Part shown: positions 18,200-27,815 of the stretch, piece by piece | Layout of the letters: every line of letters begins with the position of its first letter | How positions within the stretch are numbered: position 1 is the stretch's first letter | Assembly (NCBI RefSeq): GCF_900107995.1 | Contig: NZ_FNUM01000002.1 | Span: 146,283 to 210,282 of the forward strand | Length of the DNA stretch: 64,000 bases | Direction: 5' to 3' | Source of the DNA: Alcanivorax sp. DSM 26293 | GTDB taxonomy: Bacteria; Pseudomonadota; Gammaproteobacteria; Pseudomonadales; Alcanivoracaceae | Made by a program: the position numbers and the translations under genes | The notes under the pieces: generated by a model | Databases searched by the model: none | What the model was told of the DNA's origin: nothing | The model's input: only the letters and a program-made list of their open reading frames with translations

Positions 18200-19387
18200 T
18201 CAGGGCAGGCTGATGATCCGGTCTCGGCCGTGGGATTTTGCCTCATACAAGGCGGTATCGGCCCGCTTGGTTAACTGATCCGCCGTTTCCCCTTCCTGAA
18301 AGGCGGTGAGACCGGCAGAAAAGGTCGTCTGTAGCGATGGAGCAAAATCGTAATGCTGTTCTGAAAACTGCTGGCGCAGGCGCTCAAGGGCCGCTTCGCA
18401 GGCGCTCTGCGAGGCATGGGGGAACAGCACCACAAATTCCTCTCCCCCGTAGCGGGCCAGCAGGTCCGACTTGCGCAGACTCTGGCTGGCGATCCGGCCA
18501 AAGCGGCTAAGGACTTCGTCGCCACTGTGATGGCCGTGGTTGTCGTTGACCTGCTTGAAATGGTCCAGGTCGATAATCGCCAGGTGGAGGCTGGTGTGGT
18601 TACGGTTGGCCAGGGAGATTTCCTCTTCCAGCCGTTCCAGGAAATGGCGGCGGTTGTACAGGCCGGTGAGATCATCGCGGACGGCAATGGCTTCCAGGCG
18701 TCGATGGGCGTCGCGCAGATTTTCCCGCTGGTCCCTGACCCGGGTCTGCAAATTGTGGATATAGCCCCCCATGTAAATGAACCAGCAGAGAATCAGGGCA
18801 AGAATGATCCAGTGTCCGATCAGAAACGAAAAAATGGCCTGCTGGGGGGTTTCCCGCCATTCGTAGATCTGTAGCAGGGTGAAACAGAGCAGGGTAAAAC
18901 CTGCCATGGCCATCTGGCGGCGCCGATCCAGGGCGAAGATGCCGAACGTCATGACCATGAAGTAGATGCTCAGCATGGCGCCGCGCAACTCCCGGGTGTA
19001 GTGAAGGATCACTGTGGTCAGTACGATCCCCGTGGCCATCTGCACAATGGTCAGGCTGGGGTCGGCGAAGCGCTCACTGAGCCCGCTGCGAATGATCAGG
19101 AAAAACACCAGATTGATGGCAAAAAGGACCGAAAAGAGGGTCAGGTGGGGGGTATCGGGAGCAAAGGCGCTGAGCTCGACACCGATGATGGTTCCCGCCC
19201 ACAACAGGCAATAGGAATAAAGAGCCATGATCTGGCGGCGCAGGCGGATGGCCCGTTCCGGTGGGTCGGCGGGGATCAGGGTAAACACGTAAGAAACACA
19301 ATCCTGTAGCTGGCCTGATGGCTTTTTTTCGACTTTACCGTTTTTCTCATCCCGGGTCACAGTGATGTCATTGTGAGAGGTAGACAT
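18200..19387 (-). CDS. Membrane-bound diguanylate cyclase
   Basis: 395 residues. Six hydrophobic segments (about 52-205) are followed by a short coiled linker and a GGDEF domain (about 230-392). The active site reads GGEEF, which is functional in known cyclases. RKSD five residues before it is an intact RxxD inhibitory site for product feedback, and DDLTGLYNRRHF begins the domain. It should make cyclic di-GMP at the inner membrane. The sensory membrane region resembles MASE-type domains but I cannot name it. Confidence 0.88.
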   Translation of the reverse strand: MSTSHNDITVTRDEKNGKVEKKPSGQLQDCVSYVFTLIPADPPERAIRLRRQIMALYSYCLLWAGTIIGVELSAFAPDTPHLTLFSVLFAINLVFFLIIRSGLSERFADPSLTIVQMATGIVLTTVILHYTRELRGAMLSIYFMVMTFGIFALDRRRQMAMAGFTLLCFTLLQIYEWRETPQQAIFSFLIGHWIILALILCWFIYMGGYIHNLQTRVRDQRENLRDAHRRLEAIAVRDDLTGLYNRRHFLERLEEEISLANRNHTSLHLAIIDLDHFKQVNDNHGHHSGDEVLSRFGRIASQSLRKSDLLARYGGEEFVVLFPHASQSACEAALERLRQQFSEQHYDFAPSLQTTFSAGLTAFQEGETADQLTKRADTALYEAKSHGRDRIISLP

Positions 19388-19459
19388 AAGCTGACAGACT
19401 GTGTTGCGTAAAACAATCGTTTGATTGGTTGTGTTAACCCGACACTCTGAGGCCAGACC

Positions 19460-20554
19460 ATGTCGACCCCACTGTTCGATCTCACGCTGACAGAAGAGCA
19501 GCGTATTACCCGCGAGAGCATGCGGCGTCTCGCCCGCGATACCTTGTCAAACCAGGCCAGAGCTGCCGACGACGCTGCGGCGGCGGATGCGGGCCTGCTC
19601 GATGCCATTAGCGGTTTTGGTCTGGCATTGATGCCAATGCCGGAAGCCCTGGGGGGAGTGGGAATGCCCCGTTCGCCGCTCTCCAATGCCCTGGCCGTGG
19701 AAGACCTGGCTCAGGGTGACATGTCCCATACCTTGGCGGCGCTCCAGCCCCTGTCTGCGGTGAATGCGCTGATGGATTTTGCTGACGAGCAGCAGCAGGA
19801 GCGCTGGTTGACGGCGTTGGCATCCGAAACCTTCGTTGGCGCCGCCGTGGCCCTCAATGAACCCCGTGCCACCTTCGAACCGACGATGCCGGCCACAACA
19901 GCCCGTAAAGAAAGCGATGGTTATACGCTGAACGGTGTGAAAAGCCTGGTGCCCATGGCGGGCCAATGTCAGTGGTTCGTGGTGATCGCTGCCACGGAGA
20001 GTGAGGTGGCGGCGTTTGTGGTGCCGGCGGATGCCCCGGGCCTGACCATTGCTGCCGAGGCTTGCATGGGGTTGCGCAGCGCCAATACGGCCACGCTGAC
20101 CCTGGAAAACGTCAGGGTTCCGGCCCATGACCGGTTGCCGCACTTTGATCTGGATCGTCTGCTGGGCTTGAGCCGTATTGGGCAATGTGCCATGGCCGTG
20201 GGTTGCTGTCAGGCGGTCATGGAATACGCCATTCCCTACGTGAAAGAGCGCAAGGCCTTCGGTGAACCCATTGCCTGGCGTCAGTCTGTGGCCTTTATGG
20301 TGGCGAATATGGGCATCGAGATCGAAGGCATGCGTCTGATGATGTTGCGTGCCGCCAGCCGCGCGGAGCAGGGACTGGATTTCCACAGGGAGGCCTATCT
20401 GGCCCAGCTGCAGTGCATGGAAAAAGCCATGGAGATTGGTACCAACGGCATCCAGCTGTTCGGTGGTGCCGGCTTTGTGCGCGATTACCCGCTGGAAATG
20501 TGGTACCGCAACCTGCGCAGCATCGCCGTGTTGCACGGCAGCCTGATGGTATAG
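19460..20554 (+). CDS. Acyl-CoA dehydrogenase family protein lacking the usual C-terminal catalytic Glu
   Basis: 364 residues with the acyl-CoA dehydrogenase fold. The C-terminal region keeps IQLFGGAGFVRDYPLEMWYRNLR, but where most members have (Y/F)EGT this protein reads AVLHGSLMV and then stops, so the usual base Glu is replaced. It could be the non-catalytic or differently catalytic half of a heteromer. The next acyl-CoA dehydrogenase starts 9 bases later with its own GGAGAG site. Loss of the Glu is seen directly; the heteromer is inference. Confidence 0.82.
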   Translation: MSTPLFDLTLTEEQRITRESMRRLARDTLSNQARAADDAAAADAGLLDAISGFGLALMPMPEALGGVGMPRSPLSNALAVEDLAQGDMSHTLAALQPLSAVNALMDFADEQQQERWLTALASETFVGAAVALNEPRATFEPTMPATTARKESDGYTLNGVKSLVPMAGQCQWFVVIAATESEVAAFVVPADAPGLTIAAEACMGLRSANTATLTLENVRVPAHDRLPHFDLDRLLGLSRIGQCAMAVGCCQAVMEYAIPYVKERKAFGEPIAWRQSVAFMVANMGIEIEGMRLMMLRAASRAEQGLDFHREAYLAQLQCMEKAMEIGTNGIQLFGGAGFVRDYPLEMWYRNLRSIAVLHGSLMV

Positions 20555-20563
20555 GAGAGAGAC

Positions 20564-21757
20564 ATGATCAACCTGGAAATCCCGGCCAAGCTCCAACAGG
20601 TCCAGCAGATGGCCCAGCAACTGGCGGCGGGTGTCTTTCGTCCCATTGCCCGTAAATACGACGCCATCGAGCACTGCGACACCCCGGAAGAACTGAAACC
20701 CGTGGCACAGATGATGGCGGCCATGCCCCGCGGCAGCGGCGGCAAGGGCGGTGGCGACGAGATCAAAAATGGCAGCAACATGACCGGCATCCTGGCGGTG
20801 GAAGCCATGTGCTGGGGGGATGTGGGCCTCATGCTCTCGATCCCGGGCTCAGGGCTTGGCAATGCGGCCGTCATGGCGGTGGGCACCCCGGAGCAGAAAG
20901 AAAAATACGGCAAGCTCTACTGTGCCATGGCCATCACTGAGCCGGGTGCCGGCTCGGATTCCGCCGCCGTCAGCACCACTGCCGAACTGGACGGTGACGA
21001 GTGGGTCCTCAACGGCGAGAAAATCTACTGCACCGCCGGCCAGCGCTGCGACGCGGTGGTGGTCTGGGCGACACTGGATAAATCCCTGGGCAAGGCGGCG
21101 ATCAAATCCTTTATTGTCCCCCGCGATAACCCGGGCCTCCAGCTGGTGCGGGTGGAAGACAAGATGGGCCTGCGGGTGTCCGATACCGCGGCGCTGTCTT
21201 TCAATAACTGCCGCATTCCCAAGGACCATATTCTCGGTTCTGCGGAGATCGGTGACACCGAGGAAGCCCGCAAGAAGGCATTCGGTGGGGTTATGCAGAC
21301 CTTTGATAACACCCGGCCGCAAGTGGCTGCCATGGCCCTGGGTGTGGCCCGTGCTGCGTTGGAAATTACCCGGGAAATATTTGAAAAAGAAGGGGTTGGC
21401 GCTGATTTCTCGAAACAACCTTATAACTCTACGGCCCGGGAGCTGGAACTTTACCGCCTGGAAGCCGACCTGGAAGCGGCCCGGCTGATGACCCTCAAGG
21501 CAGCCTGGATGGCCGACAATGACCAGCCCAATTCCAAGGAGGCTTCCATGTGCAAGGCCAAGGCCGGGCGCATGGGCAACGACGTCACCCTCAAGTGTGT
21601 GGCCCTGTGCGGCGAGCTGGGTTATTCCGAGCGGACTCTGCTGGAAAAGCTGGCCCGGGATTCCAAGATTATCGACATCTTCGAAGGTACCCAGCAGATC
21701 CAGCAGTTGATCGTCGCGCGGCACCTGCTGGGGCTGTCCTCCAAAGAACTGAAATAA
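20564..21757 (+). CDS. Acyl-CoA dehydrogenase
   Basis: 397 residues. The FAD/substrate signature CAMAITEPGAGSDSAAV and the C-terminal DIFEGTQQIQQLIVARHLLG with the catalytic-type Glu in FEGT are intact. It oxidises an acyl-CoA at the alpha-beta bond, passing electrons to ETF. A Gly/Lys-rich insertion (RGSGGKGGGDE) near residue 60 is unusual. It is cotranscribed with the preceding paralogue. Chain-length preference cannot be read from the sequence. Confidence 0.9.
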   Translation: MINLEIPAKLQQVQQMAQQLAAGVFRPIARKYDAIEHCDTPEELKPVAQMMAAMPRGSGGKGGGDEIKNGSNMTGILAVEAMCWGDVGLMLSIPGSGLGNAAVMAVGTPEQKEKYGKLYCAMAITEPGAGSDSAAVSTTAELDGDEWVLNGEKIYCTAGQRCDAVVVWATLDKSLGKAAIKSFIVPRDNPGLQLVRVEDKMGLRVSDTAALSFNNCRIPKDHILGSAEIGDTEEARKKAFGGVMQTFDNTRPQVAAMALGVARAALEITREIFEKEGVGADFSKQPYNSTARELELYRLEADLEAARLMTLKAAWMADNDQPNSKEASMCKAKAGRMGNDVTLKCVALCGELGYSERTLLEKLARDSKIIDIFEGTQQIQQLIVARHLLGLSSKELK

Positions 21758-21773
21758 ATAGCGACAAGGCTGC

Positions 21774-21923
21774 TGTAGGAGCACCACTTGAGGTGCGAAC
21801 CGCACGCAGTGCGGGATTGACCAAAGGGCGATCAGGCGTTTCAGGGCTCGCCAGTTGTATGCAGGTTAGTCTGTAAGCTAAAGCATGCCACGGCCGGTTC
21901 GCGCCTCGAGAGGCGCTCCTACA
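21774..21923. repeat. REPIN-like inverted REP doublet, locus A
   Basis: The left unit, 21774-21801, reads TGTAGGAGCACC, loop ACTTGA, GGTGCGAACC. The right unit, 21896-21923, is the reverse complement type TGTAGGAGCGCC...GGCGCGAACC. The stems differ but stay paired. Between them are a second small hairpin (21801-21813) and a body containing AAGGGCGATCAGGCG (21824-21838), which recurs inverted at 31461-31475. It fills the 263-base gap before the SDR gene. Confidence 0.85.
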
Positions 21924-22020
21924 GCGGCTGTGTAGTTGGCGTATTTGGCGTTTCAGTCTTTGGATTTCCTGTCCATAGCATTACCCTTGCGGTGTCTTTT
22001 CACTTCAAGGAGCGTGTTAG

Positions 22021-22818
22021 ATGGCCGAAACGCTGGCTGGCAAGGTGGTATGGATTACCGGAGCATCCTCCGGCATTGGCGAGGCAGTGGCGAAGGAATA
22101 TGCCCGACGCGGCGCAACGCTGGTGCTTTCTGCCCGCCGGGAAGCGGAGCTGCAACGGGTCCGCGAGGGGCTGGTCAACAGTGATGATCACCTGGTCCTG
22201 CCGCTGGATCTGGCGGATAGCGGCGCCATGCCTGCGGCGGTGGAGGCCGTGCGTAACCGCTTTGATCGCCTGGATCAGGTGATCCATAACGGCGGCATCT
22301 CCCAGCGTTCCCTGGTGGCGGATACTGATCTTGAGGTGGATCGGCGCATCATGGAGGTGAATTTCTTCGGGGCGGTGGCATTGACCAAGGCGGTGCTGCC
22401 CTGGCTGAAAGAGCAGGGCAGTGGCCGGTTTGTGGTGGTCACCTCGCTGGTGGGTGAGTTGCCCACGCCCCTGCGCAGCGCCTACAGCGCCAGCAAGCAT
22501 GCCCTGCATGGGTTCTTCGAATCCCTGCGTGCGGAAGAGTACGATGCCGGAATCCGGGTGACCCTGGTGATGCCCGGCTTTATCCGTACCAATGTCTCGC
22601 TCAATGCGCTCACTGCGGATGGTTCCGCCCAGGGCAGTATGGACGAGGCCCAGGAAGCCGGTATTCCCCCTGAAGAATGCGCCGAACGGCTGGTGAAGGC
22701 CGTGCAGCGTGGCCGTGATCAGGTTATCATCGCCGGCCGCGAAGGGGCGGGCGTCTACCTGAAACGCTGGAGCCCCGCGCTGTACCGCCGATTGATCCGC
22801 AAAATGAAGGTGACGTAA
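22021..22818 (+). CDS. Short-chain dehydrogenase/reductase
   Basis: 265 residues. TGASSGIG (14-21) binds the cofactor, the NGG motif lies at about residue 90, the catalytic Ser is near VVTSLVGE, and the Tyr and Lys are in YSASK. The closest type is the DHRS7/DltE-like classical SDR. Its stop overlaps the ATG of ttcA by one base (TAATG), so the two are coupled. The C terminus is basic ([10 protein letters not shown]). Substrate unknown. Confidence 0.88.
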   Translation: MAETLAGKVVWITGASSGIGEAVAKEYARRGATLVLSARREAELQRVREGLVNSDDHLVLPLDLADSGAMPAAVEAVRNRFDRLDQVIHNGGISQRSLVADTDLEVDRRIMEVNFFGAVALTKAVLPWLKEQGSGRFVVVTSLVGELPTPLRSAYSASKHALHGFFESLRAEEYDAGIRVTLVMPGFIRTNVSLNALTADGSAQGSMDEAQEAGIPPEECAERLVKAVQRGRDQVIIAGREGAGVYLKRWSPALYRRLIRKMKVT

Positions 22819-23675
22819 TGTCTGTGGACGCCCTGGACGCCAAACAACGGACCCGCCTCAACAAGTTGCAGAAGAAGCTGCGGCGTGAGGTCGGTCGTGC
22901 CATTGCCGATTTCAATATGATCGGTGAGGGCGACAAGGTGATGGTATGCCTGTCCGGCGGCAAGGATTCCTACACCATGCTGGAAATCCTGCGCAATCTG
23001 CAGCATTCGGCACCGGTGAATTTCGAGCTGGTGGCGGTGAACCTGGACCAGAAGCAGCCAGGCTTCCCGGAGCATGTACTGCCCGAATACCTGGAAAAGG
23101 AAGGGGTGGCCTACCACATCCTGGAAAAGGACACCTATTCCATCGTCAAGGAGAAGGTCCCCGAGGGCAAAACCACCTGTGGTCTGTGTTCCCGCCTGCG
23201 CCGGGGCAGCCTGTACGGGTTTGCCGAGGAAATCGGCGCCAACAAGATCGCCCTGGGCCATCACCGTGACGACATCATTGAAACCCTGTTCCTGAACATG
23301 TTCTACGGCGGCAAGATGAAAGCCATGCCGCCCAAGCTGCGCAGCGACGATAACCGCAATATCGTCATTCGCCCGCTGGCCTACTGTCGGGAAAAGGACA
23401 TTATCGCGTTTTCCAACTTCAAGGATTTCCCGATCATTCCCTGCAATCTGTGCGGCTCCCAGGAAAACCTGCAACGGCAGGTGATCAAGGAGATGCTCAA
23501 CAAGTGGGACCGGGACCAGCCCGGGCGCATCGAGAACATCTTTGCCGCGATCCAGAATATCGCCCCCTCCCAATTGGCCGATACCCGTCTGTTTGATTTC
23601 GAGAACCTGGAAGACGGCCAGCAGCAGGGCGGCGAACAGGCCCATCGGCTGGATGTGGTCAACCTGTTCGGTTGA
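22818..23675 (+). CDS. ttcA: TtcA, tRNA 2-thiocytidine(32) synthetase
   Basis: 285 residues. The PP-loop SGGKDS (46-51) activates C32 with ATP; Cys121 and Cys124 (CGLC) and the second pair Cys209/Cys212 (CNLC) are the family cysteines. Two of them plus a third bind the [4Fe-4S] cluster in TtcA. The [11 protein letters not shown] segment is also diagnostic. Translation is coupled to the SDR upstream. Confidence 0.95.
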   Translation: MSVDALDAKQRTRLNKLQKKLRREVGRAIADFNMIGEGDKVMVCLSGGKDSYTMLEILRNLQHSAPVNFELVAVNLDQKQPGFPEHVLPEYLEKEGVAYHILEKDTYSIVKEKVPEGKTTCGLCSRLRRGSLYGFAEEIGANKIALGHHRDDIIETLFLNMFYGGKMKAMPPKLRSDDNRNIVIRPLAYCREKDIIAFSNFKDFPIIPCNLCGSQENLQRQVIKEMLNKWDRDQPGRIENIFAAIQNIAPSQLADTRLFDFENLEDGQQQGGEQAHRLDVVNLFG

Positions 23676-23902
23676 TCAAAAAAGCAACGATTTTCCCTGA
23701 TTTGCCACTAAACATGATTCACGGCCACGTTTCCGGTAAAATGCCCGCGCCTTTTTGCGGGGCTGTCCATCGGATGGCCATGTAACCGTTTCCCCGGGCT
23801 TCTGTGATTTCCTCCGAGCTCACTGACGTGAGATCGACCCTTGGGTTTTCGCTGAATGTCCCGATTAACCAAGACTCTCTCGACCAGAAGGGTAGGAGCA
23901 CC

Positions 23903-26065
23903 ATGACCGATCGTATTCAGAAGGGTAGCCTCGAAATCGCTGCCGAACTCCATGATCTGGTAGTCAACGAGATTGCGCCGGGCACCGGCGTGGACCCGGA
24001 ACACTTCTGGGCCGAGCTGGAAAGCATCCTCAAGGACCTGGCGCCCAAGAACAAGGCGCTGCTGGAAAAGCGTGAAACCATCCAGGCGCAACTGGATGAG
24101 TGGTACAAGGCCCGTAAAGGCCAGGCCATCGACATGGCCGAGTACAAGCAGTTCCTGACCGAGATCGGCTACCTGTTGCCGGAAGGCGACGACTTCAAGG
24201 TCACCACCGAAAATGTGGATGACGAGATCGGCACCATCGCCGGCCCGCAGCTGGTGGTACCGGTGAAGAATGCCCGCTTCGCCCTGAACGCGGCCAATGC
24301 CCGCTGGGGCAGCCTGTACGATGCCCTGTACGGCACCGACGTGATTTCCGATGAAGGCGGCGCCGAGAAAGGCGGTGCCTACAACCCCAAGCGTGGCGCC
24401 AAGGTGATCGCCTGGGCCCGCGACTTCCTGGATAACTATTTCCCCCTGGCCAGCGGCTCCCACAAGGACAGCACTGGCTACGCCATCGTCGATGGCAAGC
24501 TGGAAGTGTCTCTGGGCGGTGACAAGAGCGGCCTGAAAGACGAGTCCCAGCTGCAGGGCTACGTGGGCGATGCGGCGGCTCCGTCCGGCATCCTGCTCAA
24601 GCACAACAACCTGCATGCGGAAATCCAGATCGACGCCAGCCACCCGATTGGTGCTGAAGACGCGGCGAACATGAAGGATGTGCTGCTGGAATCCGCCATC
24701 ACCACCATCCAGGACTGCGAAGACTCCGTGGCTGCCGTGGATGCGGAAGACAAGGTCGAGGTGTACCGCAACTGGGCCGGCCTGATGAAGGGCGACCTGC
24801 AGGAATCCTTCGAGAAGGGCGGCAAGACCATGACCCGTGCCATGAACCCGGATCGCGAGTACACCGCCCTGGACGGCTCCACGCTGACCCTGCACGGCCG
24901 CTCCCTGCTGCTGGTTCGTAACGTGGGCCACCTGATGACCAACCCGGCCATCCTGATGAACGGGGAAGAGACTCCGGAAGGCATCATGGACGGCATGGTG
25001 ACCGTACTGGCGGGTCTGCATGACCTGAAGAAGCTCAATAAACTGAGCAACAGCCGCACCGGTTCCATGTACATCGTGAAGCCGAAGATGCACGGCCCGG
25101 AAGAAGTGGCCTTCGCCGTTGAGCTGTTCGAGCGTGTAGAAAAAGCCTTAGGTTTGGCTCCTAACACCTTGAAAATTGGCATTATGGACGAAGAACGCCG
25201 CACCACCGTCAACCTGAAGGAGTGTATCCGTCAGGCCAAGGAGCGTGTGATCTTCATCAACACCGGCTTCCTGGATCGTACCGGTGACGAAATGCACACT
25301 TCCATGGAAGCGGGCCCCATGGCGCGCAAGGGCGACATGAAAGCCCTGCCGTGGATCAACGCCTACGAAGACTGGAACGTGGATATCGGCCTGGAGTGCG
25401 GCCTGCCGGGCCACGCCCAGATCGGCAAGGGCATGTGGCCCAAGCCGGACGAGATGGCCGAGATGATGGCCACCAAGGCTGGTCACCCGAAAGCCGGTGC
25501 CAACTGCGCCTGGGTACCGTCCCCGACCGCCGCTACCCTGCACGTGACCCATTACCACGAAGTGAACGTGGCCCAGGTGCAGAAAGAGCTGGCCAACCGC
25601 AAGCGTGCCTCCCTGGACGACATCCTCACCGTGCCGCTGCTCACCCGTGAGCTGTCCGCCGAGGAGATCCAGCAGGAGCTGGATAACAACGCCCAGGGTA
25701 TTCTGGGTTACATGGTGCGCTGGATCGACCAGGGCGTCGGCTGTTCCAAGGTGCCGGACATCAATGATGTGGGCCTGATGGAAGACCGCGCCACCCTGCG
25801 TATCTCCAGCCAGCACGTGACCAACTGGCTGCACCACGGCATCACCAACCAGGAACAGGTGATGGAAACCCTGAAGCGCATGGCCGAAGTGGTCGATCGT
25901 CAGAACGCCAACGATCCGCTGTACGTGCCCATGGCCAAGGACTTCGACAACTCCGTCGCATTCCAGGCAGCGGTAGAACTGGTGTTCGAGGGCTGCTCCC
26001 AGCCCAGCGGCTACACCGAGCCGGTTCTGCACCGTCGTCGCCGTGAGCTGAAGAACAACGGTTAA
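23903..26065 (+). CDS. glcB: Malate synthase G
   Basis: 720 residues, the single-chain G form. It condenses glyoxylate with acetyl-CoA to malate in the glyoxylate bypass. Visible are [14 protein letters not shown] (Mg-binding Glu and Asp), [29 protein letters not shown] and [19 protein letters not shown] lies 6 bases before the ATG at 23903; an in-frame extension to 23804 is leader. A TAAAAT (23737-23742) in the 227-base leader may be the -10. Its stop codon lies within the first heptamer of repeat T2. Confidence 0.96.
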   Translation: MTDRIQKGSLEIAAELHDLVVNEIAPGTGVDPEHFWAELESILKDLAPKNKALLEKRETIQAQLDEWYKARKGQAIDMAEYKQFLTEIGYLLPEGDDFKVTTENVDDEIGTIAGPQLVVPVKNARFALNAANARWGSLYDALYGTDVISDEGGAEKGGAYNPKRGAKVIAWARDFLDNYFPLASGSHKDSTGYAIVDGKLEVSLGGDKSGLKDESQLQGYVGDAAAPSGILLKHNNLHAEIQIDASHPIGAEDAANMKDVLLESAITTIQDCEDSVAAVDAEDKVEVYRNWAGLMKGDLQESFEKGGKTMTRAMNPDREYTALDGSTLTLHGRSLLLVRNVGHLMTNPAILMNGEETPEGIMDGMVTVLAGLHDLKKLNKLSNSRTGSMYIVKPKMHGPEEVAFAVELFERVEKALGLAPNTLKIGIMDEERRTTVNLKECIRQAKERVIFINTGFLDRTGDEMHTSMEAGPMARKGDMKALPWINAYEDWNVDIGLECGLPGHAQIGKGMWPKPDEMAEMMATKAGHPKAGANCAWVPSPTAATLHVTHYHEVNVAQVQKELANRKRASLDDILTVPLLTRELSAEEIQQELDNNAQGILGYMVRWIDQGVGCSKVPDINDVGLMEDRATLRISSQHVTNWLHHGITNQEQVMETLKRMAEVVDRQNANDPLYVPMAKDFDNSVAFQAAVELVFEGCSQPSGYTEPVLHRRRRELKNNG

Positions 26066-26216
26066 CAGTGAATAATTAACAGTTAACAGCGACGCGTTCT
26101 CGTGTCGCGGTTCTTGAAAGCAAAGAGGCCGCGCCCAATCGTTGGGCGCGGCCTCTTGCGTTTTAATCCCTGCCTGTTGTTCGCCGCGTAACTGTTCACT
26201 GTTAACTATTCACTGA
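26062..26216. repeat. Heptamer-arm inverted repeat around a terminator (locus T2)
   Basis: Left arm 26062-26089: TTAACAG TGAATAA TTAACAG TTAACAG. Right arm 26189-26216: TAACTGT TCACTGT TAACTAT TCACTGA. Extended arms 26066-26096 and 26185-26215 are complementary at 27 of 31 positions. The left arm contains the glcB stop codon and the right arm contains the stop codon and last codons of the convergent gene. Confidence 0.88.
26123..26164. terminator. Strong bidirectional terminator between glcB and the convergent gene
   Basis: A perfect 16-bp stem, AAGAGGCCGCGCCCAA (26123-26138) with TTGGGCGCGGCCTCTT (26142-26157), around a 3-base loop. TTTT follows 3 bases later. It sits between the arms of repeat T2. 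Confidence 0.9.
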
Positions 26217-26976
26217 TCTCCACCATCACTTCCAACGGCAGATTGACTTGCTGGCTGCTGCTCTGCACCCCGCCGATACCACGCTGGTCCTGTTGGCGGT
26301 CTACGCGGATGCTGCCCATGGGTTGCCAGACACCCGGCTGTAGCCGCAGGGTGGTGCCGCTGGATTGGGTGTATGCCACGCCCTGGTCGCCCGGTTGGTC
26401 GTAGCGCTGGCGGATCTGCAGGACGACGCTGCCGTCCGGGGTCAGTTGTGGGACTACCTGAATTCCCTGTTGCAGCTCGGCAAACACGGTGCCGTAATAG
26501 CCGCCGCCGAGGGCGAGCAGGGTGCCCTGGCTGATATGGGCCGGGTAACCGCTGAGGGTGCGGATCCGGTAATGGTCCTGCTGGCTTGTCTGGCGCTGAC
26601 TCTGTTGAATGCGAATGTCGCCGGAGACACCGCCGGGTATTTGCCCCTGGATGCGGGTATTCACACCGTGCCGTTGTTCACTGCTGCTGCCATGGCGGCG
26701 CAGATGGACAACCAGCGCAGAGGGCGTGGCTTCCAGGCTGCTCAACGCCTGCTCCAGCTCTGCCATATTGCTATCGGTGGTGCGAATGATCAGTTTGCCC
26801 TGGTAGGCCCGCACACTGCCTCCAGGCGGCAGCAGGGGTTCGATCACGGGAAGCAGGGCGGGGGCGTCCGGGCGTGGCAGGACATGGATTCGCAGGTTAT
26901 CCGCTGCCGCGGGTACGACCAGCACCAGTAACAGCAAGAACACCAGGGTTCGGCAAACGTGAATGCTTCTTTCCAT
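26206..26976 (-). CDS. Exported protein with a secretin N-domain-like region
   Basis: 256 residues with a signal peptide (LLLLVLVVPAAA). Residues about 40-85 (VRAYQGKLIIRTTDSNMAEL...LEQALSSLEA) look like the N-terminal, NolW-type domain of secretins, followed by Gln/Arg-rich beta sequence. There is no secretin pore domain, so it is not a complete secretin. GGGAG precedes the ATG at 26976. The last codons lie in the repeat arm T2. Function unknown. Confidence 0.65.
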   Translation of the reverse strand: MERSIHVCRTLVFLLLLVLVVPAAADNLRIHVLPRPDAPALLPVIEPLLPPGGSVRAYQGKLIIRTTDSNMAELEQALSSLEATPSALVVHLRRHGSSSEQRHGVNTRIQGQIPGGVSGDIRIQQSQRQTSQQDHYRIRTLSGYPAHISQGTLLALGGGYYGTVFAELQQGIQVVPQLTPDGSVVLQIRQRYDQPGDQGVAYTQSSGTTLRLQPGVWQPMGSIRVDRQQDQRGIGGVQSSSQQVNLPLEVMVEISE

Positions 26977-27084
26977 GACCGGCTCCCGCGGACTTTTTCT
27001 CACTGTACCATGGCGGTTCCACTGCGCATGGTGAGAGGATCACAGGCATAATGGCCGCCGCCTGTGAACAACCCCAGAGTTGCC

Positions 27085-27753
27085 ATGTTTGCCAACAGCC
27101 GAAGCGTTACCACCAACCAGACCTCCATCCATGACGACCTGGATCGGGTGGTCCGCCGTCATCTGCAGCACCCCTGGCGCGCCCCCATTGCCGATCATGA
27201 TGTCCAGGCATTTCGCCGATTGCAGCAATGGCGTGATGCGCAGGGCAGTGAGAGACCCCTGATGCTGGATTCCGGTTGTGGCACCGGCCGCTCGTCCCGT
27301 GCGCTGGCCAGCCAGAATCCGAATGCCCTGGTGGTCGGCGTGGACCAGTCCGCCGTGCGGCTGGACCGGGCGACAAGGCGGTTTGAGACCCTTCCTGACA
27401 ACCTGTTGTTGCTGCGGGCCGATTGCGCTGGCCTGTGGCGGCTGATGGCCGGAGAGGGCTGGCAACTTCACCGCCACCAGATTCTCTATCCCAACCCCTG
27501 GCCCAAAAGCGCCCATCTCAAGCGGCGCTGGCACGGTCACCCGGTGTGGCCCACCTTGCTGTCTCTGGGTGGGGAGCTGGAAATGCGCAGTAACTGGCCC
27601 CTGTATCTGCAAGAAGTGCAGGCGGCGCTGCAGATCAGTGGTATCCAGGCGACATTGTCCGCGTTGCCAGAACAACACGAGCCGTTGACGGATTTCGAGG
27701 AAAAATATCAGGCCAGCGGGCAGCTGAACTGGCGGCTGACAGCGAGTCTGTAA
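27085..27753 (+). CDS. TrmB-like SAM-dependent methyltransferase with an altered PDPW motif
   Basis: 222 residues. LDSGCGTGRSSRALA is the SAM-binding motif I. QILYPNPWPKSAHLKRRW corresponds to the tRNA m7G46 methyltransferase motif FPDPWPKxRHxKRR, but the catalytically important Asp is Asn here. TDFEEKYQ near the C terminus matches the TrmB TxFExK motif. It may be a divergent paralogue rather than the main TrmB. A GTG start at 27064 would add seven residues. It is convergent with the 27811 gene. Confidence 0.72.
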   Translation: MFANSRSVTTNQTSIHDDLDRVVRRHLQHPWRAPIADHDVQAFRRLQQWRDAQGSERPLMLDSGCGTGRSSRALASQNPNALVVGVDQSAVRLDRATRRFETLPDNLLLLRADCAGLWRLMAGEGWQLHRHQILYPNPWPKSAHLKRRWHGHPVWPTLLSLGGELEMRSNWPLYLQEVQAALQISGIQATLSALPEQHEPLTDFEEKYQASGQLNWRLTASL

Positions 27754-27794
27754 CCCGGCCTTCCGGCACGGCAGGCCCAGCTGGCCGGGCATCC

Positions 27795-27815
27795 TCCGCG
27801 AGCGAGGCGCCTACA
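27795..27815. repeat. Solitary REP unit, locus D
   Basis: On the minus strand this reads TGTAGGCGCC, then TCGCTCGCGGA, the same edge (TGTAGG) and palindrome type as the doublets elsewhere. It overlaps the TAG stop (27811-27813) of the gene to its right. Confidence 0.65.

Noticed and set aside
23708-25093. 461-residue open frame antisense to glcB and its leader
   Set aside because: Shadow of a strongly biased gene; no motif, and the real gene is intact.
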